Source of the DNA: Desulfurococcales archaeon
Lineage (GTDB): Archaea > Thermoproteota > Thermoprotei_A > Sulfolobales > Desulfurococcaceae
Direction: 5' to 3'
Assembly: GCA_027022365.1 (NCBI GenBank)
Contig: JALVYU010000038.1
Location: 1-56,951 of the forward strand
Length of the DNA: 56,951 nucleotides
The notes beneath the pieces are model-generated. The model saw nothing but the letters and a program-made list of their open reading frames with translations, made no database searches and had not been told where the DNA came from. The position numbers were made by a program, and so were the translations under genes. Shown here in pieces: positions 8,960-18,623 of the stretch (its first letter is position 1; each line of letters begins with the position of its first letter).

Positions 8960-9991
8960 TTGGGCCGAAACCCCTACCTGGTAGAACCGGTCAAGACAAT
9001 TGTTCCCGGCCGAAAAACTGTCTCAGAGCTATTGGAAGCCATGGCTGGCACTGCTTTCCAGGGAAGAGCGCTCGGGGAAGCCTACAGGATCATTAAGAAA
9101 ATGATTTGTGAGCCCAGGAACACTATATTCTTAGGTCTAGCTGGCTCACTGAGCACTGCCGGCATGTGGAGGCTCGTAAAATGGCTGGTCGAGAACAGGT
9201 ATGTCGATGTACTGGTCTCGACTGGAGCCAATATCTCGGAAGACATCCTCGAAGCGATGGGATACAAGTACTATAAAGGCTCGCCACTAGTCGATGACGA
9301 AGACCTCTTGAAGCATAAGATCGACAGGTTCTACGACACGTATGCTTCGGAGCTAGAATACCGGGAGATGGAGTCGCTGATCAAGGACTTCATCGAGTCC
9401 CTGCGCGGCGACACCTGCTATTCTACCCCTGAGTTCCTCTACTTGTTCGGCGAATACCTTAACGATCATGGAATAGACTCGATAATCTCCGCGGCTTACC
9501 GGGCAGGAGCCCCGGTTTTCTCACCGGCCCTAGTTGATAGTGGATATGGTATTGTGGGTATAGCGGCCTCGCTCGAGGGTAGGAGTGTCTGCATTGACAT
9601 GATGAGGGATTTCATGCAAATCGTTGATATCGGCCGTAGATCCGAGAACATCAGCGCGATATATATCGGTGGGGGAGTTCCTAAGGACTACGTCAACCTT
9701 GTGGCTGTAGCACAGACGATCATGAAGCTCTATGAGGAGGGCGAAGACTATTATAAGCCATTAAAATACGTTGTACAGATAACGACTGATGCACCACAAT
9801 GGGGTGGACTAAGCGGAGCGACACTCGAAGAGGCCGTGAGTTGGGGAAAAGCAATGCCAGGCCCCAACAAGAGGACTGTCTACTGTGACGCAACAATAGC
9901 ACTACCATTGATCGTGCACGGCCTAATCGATGAGGGGATCAAGAGAGAGGAATACCCTGATCTAAAATGGGTTTTCGAGGGGATCATGTAA
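8960..9991 (+). CDS. dys: Deoxyhypusine synthase
   Basis: Transfers the aminobutyl group of spermidine (NAD-dependent) to a lysine of aIF5A, the first step of hypusination. At 343 residues it has the family's usual length. The active-site lysine is K297 in EAVSWGKAMPGP, and the LGLAGSLSTAGMW and STGANISEDI blocks form the NAD/spermidine pocket. The TTG start follows GGAGTGA at 8947-8953. It is first in an operon with a SpeD-family gene that starts on its stop codon, linking hypusine formation to polyamine synthesis. Confidence 0.93.
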   Translation: MGRNPYLVEPVKTIVPGRKTVSELLEAMAGTAFQGRALGEAYRIIKKMICEPRNTIFLGLAGSLSTAGMWRLVKWLVENRYVDVLVSTGANISEDILEAMGYKYYKGSPLVDDEDLLKHKIDRFYDTYASELEYREMESLIKDFIESLRGDTCYSTPEFLYLFGEYLNDHGIDSIISAAYRAGAPVFSPALVDSGYGIVGIAASLEGRSVCIDMMRDFMQIVDIGRRSENISAIYIGGGVPKDYVNLVAVAQTIMKLYEEGEDYYKPLKYVVQITTDAPQWGGLSGATLEEAVSWGKAMPGPNKRTVYCDATIALPLIVHGLIDEGIKREEYPDLKWVFEGIM

Positions 9992-10386
9992 TGAGTCTCG
10001 GGAGAGGTAAGGACTCCGTGGTTGGTAAACACGTATTCGGGGACCTGTATGGCATTGATGAGAAGATAGGATATGATGAGAAACTACTTCGTGAAGCCGT
10101 GGTTAGGGCGGCCGAGATAGCGAACATGACGCTCTACGGCGTCAAATCATGGAGGTTCGGGGGAAAGAAGGGGGGAGTATCCGTTATCGCCCTAGTCCTT
10201 GAAAGCCACATAGCAGTACATACATGGCCCAAGTACAGATACGCGACGATAGACGTCTATACGTGTGGTGCCCAGAGCGATCCGGTCAAGGCCTTCGAGT
10301 ACTTGGTGGAGGTTCTGAGGCCCGAGCATTACACGATGAAAACCGCGAATAGGAGCCAGGACAAGGAGGCCTACCCATTTCCCTAG
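9991..10386 (+). CDS. SpeD-family pyruvoyl decarboxylase (AdoMet or arginine decarboxylase)
   Basis: A 131-residue proenzyme of the S-adenosylmethionine decarboxylase family. Self-cleavage is expected between E71 and S72 in VLESHIAVHTWP, making the pyruvoyl serine. H77 of HTWP and C92 in VYTCG are the other conserved catalytic residues. Crenarchaea use paralogues of this family either as AdoMet decarboxylase or as arginine decarboxylase, and I cannot separate them by eye. The ATG at 9991 shares its A with the deoxyhypusine synthase stop (TAATG) and has GAGGGGAT about 7 nt upstream; an upstream ATG at 9967 is less likely. Confidence 0.88.
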   Translation: MSLGRGKDSVVGKHVFGDLYGIDEKIGYDEKLLREAVVRAAEIANMTLYGVKSWRFGGKKGGVSVIALVLESHIAVHTWPKYRYATIDVYTCGAQSDPVKAFEYLVEVLRPEHYTMKTANRSQDKEAYPFP

Positions 10387-10631
10387 GGTTTATCTCCTTA
10401 CATGTTTGTTCAACGGTTCATCTTTTTACACCTCTAACTGTCTGTCCTTATTAGTCGATTCCGTGAGTTAAATTCAGATCTATATAAACAACACATATCA
10501 GAACAATAAATATAAATCAATCATATGACTTTATAACGATATGTTCGCGATAATCTAGTTTTTCATAAACACAATATTCTTCAATACCGAGTACAAGAAT
10601 AGTATCCCCCAGTAACAACGTGGTGTCATAG

Positions 10632-11585
10632 TTGAGGCTCCTAACCTATGAAGACCTAGAAGAATATCTCAGACACAAAGACTACGTAATCATAGAAGGT
10701 AAGAAGGTCGCGCTAAAACCCATTAAGATCAAAAGGCTGACCCCGACTCCCGAAGAGCTGACAGATATCAGCACTACCGTGTGGAGTTTTCCAAAGAGAG
10801 GCCGATGGGCTTCTCATAGAAGCAATTACCGTGGCAACTGGGCACCCCAGATACCGCGTGCCTTAATAGAAATGTATAGTTCTCCGGGCGAGATTGTTCT
10901 CGATCAAATGGTGGGTGGAGGCACTACATGTATTGAGGCTAGGCTCCTAGGGAGAAACTGTATAGGCGTCGATATAAGGATGGACAGCTTAATCCTAACC
11001 CTCTACAGGCTCAGACTCATCGAGGAGTACATCGAGGAGAACATGGAGAGACTCAAGGGGGCGGAGAGGAGGGCGGCGGAAAACTATATGCGGACATGGG
11101 CTAGGATATACTTGGGTAACGCCAGCAGGCTCGATAAAATCCCTTCATCGTCAATAGATCTCGTGGCCACTCATCCCCCATACTATAATATAATAAGGTA
11201 TAGCATCGACAAACCGGTCAAAGGAGATCTATCCGGCATGCGTCGCCTCGAAGACTATCTCAAAGCCATTGGGGAAATAGCCCGTGAAACATACCGTGTC
11301 CTGAAGCCTGGGAAGTACGCGGCCTTCCTGATCGGTGATACACGTAGGCACAAGCATTACGTGCCAATATCTCATTACGTCCTCAATAAGCTCCTAGAGC
11401 CAGGCTTCATCCTTAAAGAAGAGATAATCAAGATACAACATAAGATGAAGACAACTAGGGAAGTCTGGAACAAGCTTAGGAGTAGGGATTTCCTCCTCAT
11501 ATACCATGAGAAACTATATGTGCTGAGAAAACCCGGAGAGAACGAAAAAATAAGCAGGTACAAGTATAGCCTGTTACTAGTATGA
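10632..11585 (+). CDS. Orphan amino-type (N4-cytosine/N6-adenine) DNA methyltransferase
   Basis: This 317-residue protein starts its core with WSFPKRGRWASH and YRGNWAPQIPR, typical of N4-cytosine/N6-adenine DNA methylases. SAM-binding motif I is DQMVGGGTT (91-99). The catalytic motif IV is THPPYYN (180-186), with His in place of the common Ser/Asp/Asn before PPY. Motif order is I before IV. No restriction endonuclease adjoins it, so it is an orphan enzyme, perhaps for epigenetic marking or repair. The TTG start follows GGTG at 10622-10625. The preceding 245 nt are AT-rich with TATA-like stretches but no gene. Confidence 0.78.
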   Translation: MRLLTYEDLEEYLRHKDYVIIEGKKVALKPIKIKRLTPTPEELTDISTTVWSFPKRGRWASHRSNYRGNWAPQIPRALIEMYSSPGEIVLDQMVGGGTTCIEARLLGRNCIGVDIRMDSLILTLYRLRLIEEYIEENMERLKGAERRAAENYMRTWARIYLGNASRLDKIPSSSIDLVATHPPYYNIIRYSIDKPVKGDLSGMRRLEDYLKAIGEIARETYRVLKPGKYAAFLIGDTRRHKHYVPISHYVLNKLLEPGFILKEEIIKIQHKMKTTREVWNKLRSRDFLLIYHEKLYVLRKPGENEKISRYKYSLLLV

Positions 11586-11641
11586 TCAGCCAGGGGTTCC
11601 TCCTCATCCTTCTCGGCCTAGGATGCCCTAATCACTGCCCA

Positions 11642-12973
11642 TTACTTCTCTATTACCTCGTACTTTATAATGCTTGAATCAGACCTTATCTTTAACACCA
11701 CACAGTTATCGGCCTCCACAGGAACACCGACTGTTACCGGCTTATTGCCGGAGAACACGCTTGAGTCTATGCTTGTGAGGGCGTAGATCTGCATCCCACG
11801 AGGTATACGGAGCACTAGCCTTATGTTCGACGAGTCCGTTTTGAGCTCTATTTCGTGCTTGTGCCCGGCTGAGAGGTCAAGGTCTACCAATACATTGCTA
11901 CTATCTATGTCCAGAGTCGTCGATAGCTTCTCCTCGGCCTTAAACATTATCCTTGCATTACAGCTATCCATCACAACTTCCGATGGGCCGGCAAGCTTGT
12001 TGAGGTTGAGCTTTATACTCGATGAATCAGCGTAGAGGCGTAGGCTTGTTATGGGGAGAGATGGAAGCTTTACTTTGAGGCCCGAGTTCTCTATGTCCAT
12101 GTAGATGTTATCGCTACCTATCTTTAACCTAGGCATTCCCATCTCCTTAGTCTTTCCCTCAACGACTATTCCTCCGCCTTCCTGCCTGACACTGACACTT
12201 GAGGAATCTATCTTCATCTCAAGATCGTAGTGGTCGCCCGTGAATACCTTCACTATATTTACGGGTATCTCCTTCGTAGCTATGCGTGGGAGCTTCTGGA
12301 GCGCAGATACGAGCTTCGCGCTGCCCAGCATAGCGGCGTCCACGATCTTGTTCACTATATTCTCTACCGCAAGCCCTATATCGGGTGGCGGGGGATGCTT
12401 CTCGGCCAGAGTCTTGACCCAGAAGACGTCATGACCTCTCATCATTATTATTGGTTGTAGCTTGTTTGGTGCTTCGACTATTAGGACGTCTTTAACCATT
12501 TTTAAAACATGTTTTAGTTTCTCGGGATCAATATCTATGTCGAAGTAGGCCTTAATACAGTCCTTAACTATGAGTTCTCTTCCGCTACTATACGCCTCTT
12601 CGACGATCTCTTTAGTGATATAGCATTTCCCCATATCACCGATTATAATAGGTGGCAGTTCTCTTTTCTTAGACGGGGGTTCTTCTCGTGCATCGGCCTC
12701 CCCGCCTGATAACAGGTACTTCAACGCCTTGTAGACTCGTTCTCCCTCACTTGTCAGCCTATATCTTCCATCATCGGTTTTCTCGACCAGGTCTCCCAGG
12801 CTTCGCAGATGGAAAGCAAAGGTTCCACTATCCTCTATTCCAATGTTTTTCATTAGCTCGCTATATGTCATCGGGCCTTTCTCGCCCAGCAATAGTATTA
12901 TCCTCCTTCTGGCCCAGTGGCTGAGCGCTCTTATCCTCTTCTCGATCTTCTCGTCTTCTCTAAAATCGGCCAT
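11642..12973 (-). CDS. Winged-helix regulator with adhesin-like β-repeat C-terminus
   Basis: This 443-residue protein has two parts. Residues about 10-90 form an ArsR-like winged helix (HWARRRIILLLGEKGPMTYS, then HLRSLGDLVEKT). After a middle domain, residues about 245-440 form repeated β-strands built around DSS/DSSN (KIDSSSVSV, YADSSSIKLNL, DIDSSNVLVDL, KTDSSNIRLVL, RSDSSIIKYEV), like the DUF4097 putative adhesin fold. A DNA-binding head on a β-repeat body suggests an oligomerising or envelope-sensing regulator, which is inference. ATG 12973 is chosen because GGTGA lies 5 nt upstream; longer starts lack a site. It diverges from the MMPL exporter. Confidence 0.7.
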   Translation of the reverse strand: MADFREDEKIEKRIRALSHWARRRIILLLGEKGPMTYSELMKNIGIEDSGTFAFHLRSLGDLVEKTDDGRYRLTSEGERVYKALKYLLSGGEADAREEPPSKKRELPPIIIGDMGKCYITKEIVEEAYSSGRELIVKDCIKAYFDIDIDPEKLKHVLKMVKDVLIVEAPNKLQPIIMMRGHDVFWVKTLAEKHPPPPDIGLAVENIVNKIVDAAMLGSAKLVSALQKLPRIATKEIPVNIVKVFTGDHYDLEMKIDSSSVSVRQEGGGIVVEGKTKEMGMPRLKIGSDNIYMDIENSGLKVKLPSLPITSLRLYADSSSIKLNLNKLAGPSEVVMDSCNARIMFKAEEKLSTTLDIDSSNVLVDLDLSAGHKHEIELKTDSSNIRLVLRIPRGMQIYALTSIDSSVFSGNKPVTVGVPVEADNCVVLKIRSDSSIIKYEVIEK

Positions 12974-13111
12974 TCGTGTCACCAGTATAATCCTTTGTTT
13001 GTTGATTCTTAATATGGAAGCTGTGGAGCCTTGTGCTCCCTTTATCCTTAGTGGTTGTAGAGCCTTATCGATAATCTTGTCCATATGGGCTGGCGAGTCA
13101 GTTTTATAAGG

Positions 13112-13155
13112 CAAGAACACTATATCAAATTACGATATATCGGGAGGCGATATAT
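13112..13155 (+). promoter_or_regulatory. Promoter and palindromic operator of the MMPL exporter operon
   Basis: A TATA-like TTTTATAA lies at 13112-13119. A perfect inverted repeat, ATATATCG (13135-13142) and CGATATAT (13148-13155), flanks GGAGG, the exporter's own Shine-Dalgarno. A weaker upstream copy of the half-site (ATATC at 13123-13127) pairs with GATAT. The palindrome covers the expected transcription start and ribosome site, which suits repression by the downstream PadR or the divergent winged-helix protein. Which of them binds is unknown. Confidence 0.55.
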
Positions 13156-13156
13156 T

Positions 13157-16100
13157 ATGAGAATTATGGATACAATTGTTAAACATGCCGGAGTAATACT
13201 GGTCATATGGATAATCATAGCTCTGATATCCGCGCCAACCATAACCAATTTGAATAAGATAACGGAGTTCAACGCCCAGAGAATGCTCCCAAACGGCACG
13301 GAGGCCATACAAGCGAATAATCTACTGGCCAAAATAAGGGGATCAACGGCGAATGGGATGGCTGCAATAGCCTACGATGTTATATTGGTGTCCGGTATAA
13401 ACACGAATGATACGGGACTGCTGAGATGGGATCACGTATTCGGTGAAAGAGTTAAACCATATGTTAAAGACTATGTGAGTCCTTACCGCGTAGCAAATGA
13501 AGCAATAACCGATATCACGCCGAAAATAAACAACACGGCTGAGAGGATCTTCGAAGGGCTAAACAAGTCCTATACTATGTTGAGCCAACTATACATCCAT
13601 AGATACGAGATCATACACGGCATTAAGATGTTGTCTAGACAGCTCCACATGCTGAGAGAAACAGCTGACCAACTATATGGCAACAGGACAGTTATAAGGG
13701 AAAAAGCAAAACAGCTCCTGGCCAACCTAACCATGCTTAAAGAAGCCTATATCGAGTCCTGCATCGGGTACAATGCGAGCATAAGAGGGCTAGAGAAACT
13801 CCTAGCGTACTACCCCGAGATAAGAAAAGCCCTCGTTATGGGGGATACGCTCTATCATGAACTATACATTGAGGAGCCTAGGATCTACGCATCAATGATC
13901 ATGTTGAATAAGACGATAACAGGGCTCAACAAACTCTTCTACAACATGAGCACGACATACGATGTAGCAGTATTCAATACAATCAGGATATACTACCTGT
14001 TGAAATACCATACAGATGCTTTCACCCGGGGGCTCAGCCAAGCAGATATCATGATAGTACTTAATCTAACAAAGGATGTATCCCCGAAAATTAGCCCATC
14101 GATGATAGTAGGTGTATACTATGCCGTAATAACAATGTATAAGAACCCTGAGAATCTCACGCTCCAGGATCTATACACGCTTACATCGAGGATGTTGTTA
14201 AAAGAGGCGGCATCATCATTAGATCCCAAAGACAAGGCTGCAGTAGAACTATTCATCGACAATTACTCATTAAGCCTCTATAACTACACGTACAATGAGC
14301 TCATCCGGGAAAACATTACCAGCCTCGCATTACTCTACGCTATAGAGCCTGTAAAAGCACAACTACTAACAATGAAAACCATTATGGATGCCCATAAGTA
14401 TGCATTACCAGCGAGCGTTACTGTCTTTGCGAAGGAATACTCGGACCTACTTGCCAGAATAGGAGTTATTAATGAAAGAGAGAAGCCGCTTGTCGAGGCA
14501 GCGGCAATCACTGCTTATAAACTAGGAGAGAACCCAGGGCAAAAAGAGATCTCCGAAGCCGTGATAAATATTGTAGAGCCCGCGATCACTAATCAAACGA
14601 ACGGTAAGTTGCCGGGAGAGGCGGTCAAAGCCTATCTAGAATCACTATACAATAATGGGCCTGTCAGAGAACCTGCACTAAAAGCTCTCACGATAACACT
14701 TAGCAATGCGGATATGCCTGCAAATCTAACGAAACTAGTACTGGAAACCATTCTCTCATACGATCCAAGAGCACAAGGCACTATCGAGTACAACCCCTAT
14801 ATAGCCTATAAGGCATCCGTAGAGATACTAGCAAAGATCAGTGGTCTCCCGACAGAAATCATAGAACAAACAATTACTCTAGGGCGAGACTACATCCCTG
14901 TAATAGCGGGGGCCTTGCTTGAAGAAAAGCTAGCGGAGAAGACAGGCGACAAAGTCCTAGCAACAATAATTGCCAACATAATCATGGAGAATAAGGGTAG
15001 AACGAGTCTACAGGGATTTATGGAGCTAGTAAACAGGTTATTCGGAACCATGAGAAACAATGCTATGCTCGAAATGGTTCCGAGTCCACTCATAAAATAC
15101 ATTGTCATGGACATATGGTACGGCAACATCACAGACTTAGAGGTCTGGAGGCTTCTCCTAGGAACACCGATAGCGTATATTGCTTATAAGGAGGGAGGCA
15201 TAACTGACCCGGTTAGACTCGCCGAGATAATCAATGAGTCAGCAATAGTCAACAGCATAATTAATAATACCTACCCCGATCACCCGGACAAATACATTAT
15301 CAACGACGCCTTGATGTTGGAGAAAATACTTGGTGCACCAAGTAATTCGGAAATACCTATAATCAAAAATATTGACCGGAGTAGATTGATGCTGTTACTG
15401 CTCAAATATCCTGAGAACCTTACCAGCAGAGACGTAGCACTAATACTTTACGAGATATACTCCAACACGCTCCCGACTACTGGCACGGACGGTTTCAACA
15501 AGACGATCATAAAGGATATGATCATTAGGATAATTGGTGATGCAGAGCCTCCGAAACAAGTCATTATCGAAGAGACGCTATCTCTCCTACCGAGCAACAT
15601 CAGCAGAACGACGATTGAACCCGCTATTATCGAGGCTATCGACGAGAAAAGCCCCAAGCCGATATATTCTGCACTAATGGCTCAGATCAATCAGACGATA
15701 CTCGAGAAGGTATTAGAGGCCTTCAACAAGACATTGGTAAGCCCCGACGGTAGATCATTCATTGTACTCATAGATCCTAGGGGCACCAAGTTAGAACAAC
15801 TATACAGTAACGCCATGAAAGCAAAAGATATAGCGAATAAGACCTTATGGGCTACGGGATATATACCCTCATACATTGGAGTTACAGGAGACCATGTACT
15901 GGTAGAGGAGATGAAGAATGCGAGCGAGAGAGACATAGCCACCGTCAACAGGGTGTCAATGATCGCGCCGTTCATTATAGCGCTAATAATTATCGGCGGC
16001 GTGATTGCGGCGGGCCTGCCCTTCATAGGTATAGGGATGGCGATACTACTGAGTCTAGCAATAATCTATTTGCTCGGCTCACTCGGAATCATAACCGTCA

Positions 16101-17554
16101 CGTCGTGGAGCAGGATGCTAATGATAACAACCGCCTTCGGACTCGGAATGGATTATAGTAGCTACATAGTACTGAGGTTCAAGGAGGAGATAGCGAGACA
16201 AGGCAAGAGAGAAGCCGCGAAGACGGCGATCAAGCAGACCCTGCCAGCGATCATGGCAGCCGCCAGCACGGATATCATCGGTTTCGCCGTGATGCTCCTA
16301 GCATGGGACTTCCCGCTTCTCTCAAGCATAGGCCAGACAATACCGTTCGCAGTTCTAGCAGTTCTACTCGTCAGCCTGACACTTACCCCGGCACTACTAG
16401 CGTTGTTCGGCGATAAGAAGTGGTTCTGGTGGCCTCACAGGGCCGAGAAGGGAGGAGCGCACTGGGGCGGCTTCAAGATTAACAGGCGTAGAGCTGTCGG
16501 CATAATCCTCGTATCGCTTATCATCATGGGTGTTGGAGCGTATGGTCTAGCAACATTTAATGGTAGTCATGACTACAGTGTTTTCCTGCCAGCCGGCACG
16601 CCTGGATACGAGACCTATGTTAAGCTTGAAAACATAATGCCTATGGGCGAGCTATTACCCGTTTATGTTGTAGGTATAGCCAACGACAACGTGTTCAGCA
16701 ACAAGACCCTGAACGCGCTGAGGGATCTTGCCTCGGTTATAAGCAGGATACCGGGCGTTGAGGCTGTTTATGGGCCGCAGAACCCGGGCGGCAGACCGAA
16801 GACATATTATGTCGCCAGCGACAACAGGACGTTCATGCTAGAGGTAATTATGAAGCCAAGCCCTGAGAGCAGGGAAGGGATAGAGCTCACCAAGAAGATA
16901 ATCGATGCAGTGCACAGCTACCATAACCCGGTGTTTAAGAAGCTTCTTGTCGGCGGGCTCTCGGTTATCGATGTCGAGATAGAGAAGATGCTGAACCGGG
17001 ACTTCTGGCACAAGATATTCCCGGTCGGCATAGCGTTGATGTGGCTTGCAATGACCCTCAGCTTCGCCAGTATATGGGCGGGCATCATAGCAATGATAAC
17101 TATAGCTGCAGGATACATGATTGGCGTGACAACAGCATCACTAATACCAAGGTTATATGGTATTCCAGCACTCTGGTTCCTACCACTAATGCTATTCCCG
17201 GCAGTGCTGGGCGTAGGTATGGACTACAACAGCTTCTACATGAACAGGTTCCGTGAAGAACTAGATAAAACGAGAGGAAAAGACTCGTACGGGGCAGCAT
17301 ATCGCTCCATAAGAGCTGTAAGCCACCTCGTGATCGGTCTTGGAAGCATAGTGACAGCAACATATGCATCACTAATACTGGGGAGTAGCTGGGGGATCAA
17401 GGAGATCGGAATAGCTTTATCCGTGGGCGTACTAACGATAACAATAATGTCGGCGCTAGCATTAACCCCGGCCCTGCTGGCATTACTTGGCAGGGCAGCG
17501 TGGTGGCCTTATTCAAGGAGGTGGAAATCGAGTGAAATTAACACGGATAAGTAG
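13157..17554 (+). CDS. Giant MMPL/RND-family exporter with expanded first extracellular loop
   Basis: This 1465-residue membrane protein has the two-fold MMPL/HAE3 plan. TM1 is near residue 10-30; TM2-6 lie at about 935-1085, with FGLGMDYSSYIVLRF; TM7 is near 1112-1135; TM8-12 lie at about 1285-1445, with GVGMDYNSFYMNRFREE. The GMDY motifs are the proton-relay signatures. The second outer loop is about 150 residues, but the first is about 900, mostly α-helical and rich in NxT/S sequons, with recurring segments such as KNPENLTLQDL and KYPENLTSRDV. Family members export lipids or hydrophobic compounds. ATG 13157 is chosen for GGAGG at 13143-13147. It is coupled to padR. Confidence 0.85.
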   Translation: MRIMDTIVKHAGVILVIWIIIALISAPTITNLNKITEFNAQRMLPNGTEAIQANNLLAKIRGSTANGMAAIAYDVILVSGINTNDTGLLRWDHVFGERVKPYVKDYVSPYRVANEAITDITPKINNTAERIFEGLNKSYTMLSQLYIHRYEIIHGIKMLSRQLHMLRETADQLYGNRTVIREKAKQLLANLTMLKEAYIESCIGYNASIRGLEKLLAYYPEIRKALVMGDTLYHELYIEEPRIYASMIMLNKTITGLNKLFYNMSTTYDVAVFNTIRIYYLLKYHTDAFTRGLSQADIMIVLNLTKDVSPKISPSMIVGVYYAVITMYKNPENLTLQDLYTLTSRMLLKEAASSLDPKDKAAVELFIDNYSLSLYNYTYNELIRENITSLALLYAIEPVKAQLLTMKTIMDAHKYALPASVTVFAKEYSDLLARIGVINEREKPLVEAAAITAYKLGENPGQKEISEAVINIVEPAITNQTNGKLPGEAVKAYLESLYNNGPVREPALKALTITLSNADMPANLTKLVLETILSYDPRAQGTIEYNPYIAYKASVEILAKISGLPTEIIEQTITLGRDYIPVIAGALLEEKLAEKTGDKVLATIIANIIMENKGRTSLQGFMELVNRLFGTMRNNAMLEMVPSPLIKYIVMDIWYGNITDLEVWRLLLGTPIAYIAYKEGGITDPVRLAEIINESAIVNSIINNTYPDHPDKYIINDALMLEKILGAPSNSEIPIIKNIDRSRLMLLLLKYPENLTSRDVALILYEIYSNTLPTTGTDGFNKTIIKDMIIRIIGDAEPPKQVIIEETLSLLPSNISRTTIEPAIIEAIDEKSPKPIYSALMAQINQTILEKVLEAFNKTLVSPDGRSFIVLIDPRGTKLEQLYSNAMKAKDIANKTLWATGYIPSYIGVTGDHVLVEEMKNASERDIATVNRVSMIAPFIIALIIIGGVIAAGLPFIGIGMAILLSLAIIYLLGSLGIITVTSWSRMLMITTAFGLGMDYSSYIVLRFKEEIARQGKREAAKTAIKQTLPAIMAAASTDIIGFAVMLLAWDFPLLSSIGQTIPFAVLAVLLVSLTLTPALLALFGDKKWFWWPHRAEKGGAHWGGFKINRRRAVGIILVSLIIMGVGAYGLATFNGSHDYSVFLPAGTPGYETYVKLENIMPMGELLPVYVVGIANDNVFSNKTLNALRDLASVISRIPGVEAVYGPQNPGGRPKTYYVASDNRTFMLEVIMKPSPESREGIELTKKIIDAVHSYHNPVFKKLLVGGLSVIDVEIEKMLNRDFWHKIFPVGIALMWLAMTLSFASIWAGIIAMITIAAGYMIGVTTASLIPRLYGIPALWFLPLMLFPAVLGVGMDYNSFYMNRFREELDKTRGKDSYGAAYRSIRAVSHLVIGLGSIVTATYASLILGSSWGIKEIGIALSVGVLTITIMSALALTPALLALLGRAAWWPYSRRWKSSEINTDK

Positions 17555-17858
17555 AGCAGTAATTCTTTTTATAATATATAAGTACAGGCCCCACGGCTAC
17601 GAGCTCATGAAGCTCATAGCCAAGATCAGTAATGGGCTCCTAACTCCGGGTCCAGGCACTATCTATCCCCTCCTATTCCTCCTTAAGAAGAGAGGGCTCA
17701 TCAGAGAGGTATCAGAGGAGGGGGATAGGAAGAAGAGATACGAGGTAACACAACATGGAGTAGAATTTCTAAAGGAAATTCTCCCCAGCCTCAAGGGAGC
17801 CCTCCTGAACTTCCTGGATGTCATAGATTACTTCGAGAAAAACGAGGTATCGGGTTAA
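17532..17858 (+). CDS. PadR-family transcriptional regulator
   Basis: A 108-residue winged-helix protein. The PadR hallmark is RPHGYELMKLI followed by PGPGTIYPLLFLLKKRGLI and a wing KKRYEVT. The C-terminal helix (LNFLDVIDYFEK) would dimerise. The GTG at 17532 has GGAGGTGG about 8 nt upstream and overlaps the exporter gene by 23 nt. PadR proteins typically repress exporter operons and are released by ligand, so autoregulation of this operon is the natural inference. The stop overlaps the convergent gene by 4 nt. Confidence 0.88.
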   Translation: MKLTRISRAVILFIIYKYRPHGYELMKLIAKISNGLLTPGPGTIYPLLFLLKKRGLIREVSEEGDRKKRYEVTQHGVEFLKEILPSLKGALLNFLDVIDYFEKNEVSG

Positions 17859-18469
17859 GGATATATTTTCCTCCCAAAACCATTTCTTGTCGATGAATTA
17901 TCGTATATCTCCTTGACCCTGAACAAGAGAGCCGGATAATTGCTTCTCCCACTATGTGGTTTATGAAATATGTCGTGGAAGGCGTTTAGGAACCTCTTAT
18001 AAGGATTATTGTCGTCCACTATTATCTCTACAAGCGTGCGGACCTCATAACTGGTCGTTGGAGGAGTGTAAAAGAGAAGAGTCGCTTCCCGGCTGAATTT
18101 CAGGTTTTCCCATGTGTGATTAAACCCCATCTCTAAGCCTCCTATAAGTGTCGGATCAATTTTCTCGTCGATATAGAATTCATTGTAAAGCAGACAGGCA
18201 GCTCTCCTAGGATCAAGTATCTCTTCGTAAGCGTATTTCTCGGCTTTCTCAGCATATTCTAGAATGTATCTTTTCTTCGGGACTGGGCCGACCATTTTAA
18301 CACTACCGTTAGGCCCGGCCGGGCCACACGTTATCACTACAGGTGTCGCTCTCGTGAATCCCAGCATGAAGACATCCATCCCGGCACTGCCTTTACACAT
18401 TCTTTCCAATAGTTCTTTTCTTTCCTGAAAGAAGTATTTCCAGAACTTTGTTATCTCCTTCTTAGCCAT
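17855..18469 (-). CDS. Conserved hypothetical protein
   Basis: A 204-residue soluble protein I do not recognise. Two segments look like core strands: TPVVITCGPAGPNGSVKMVG near the N-terminus, and SREATLLFYTPPTTSYEVRT with EIIVDDNNPYKRF near the C-terminus. The strand pattern is loosely like flavin-binding split barrels, but no motif confirms this. There is no signal peptide or membrane segment. ATG 18469 is preferred over TTG 18481: it has GGCGA upstream, and a CTATATAA box near 18497-18506 would start transcription around 18476. Confidence 0.6.
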   Translation of the reverse strand: MAKKEITKFWKYFFQERKELLERMCKGSAGMDVFMLGFTRATPVVITCGPAGPNGSVKMVGPVPKKRYILEYAEKAEKYAYEEILDPRRAACLLYNEFYIDEKIDPTLIGGLEMGFNHTWENLKFSREATLLFYTPPTTSYEVRTLVEIIVDDNNPYKRFLNAFHDIFHKPHSGRSNYPALLFRVKEIYDNSSTRNGFGRKIYP

Positions 18470-18623
18470 TTGTGTCGCCAAATACTTTTGTAGTGTTTAT
18501 ATAGACTATAATTAAATATCGCCGGGATAGTTAGATATGTTTTTGTGATGATTTCAAGATACTAATATAATAGGTTAGTACATGTATAATATCTATATTG
18601 AGGAGAACTGGAGGATACACATC

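Noticed and set aside
10387-11641. A restriction-modification system around the methyltransferase.
   Set aside because: Neither flank encodes a nuclease; the neighbours are polyamine genes and a winged-helix regulator.
13085-13156. A longer N-terminus for the MMPL exporter.
   Set aside because: It would include the TATA box and operator; ATG 13157 has a proper GGAGG site.
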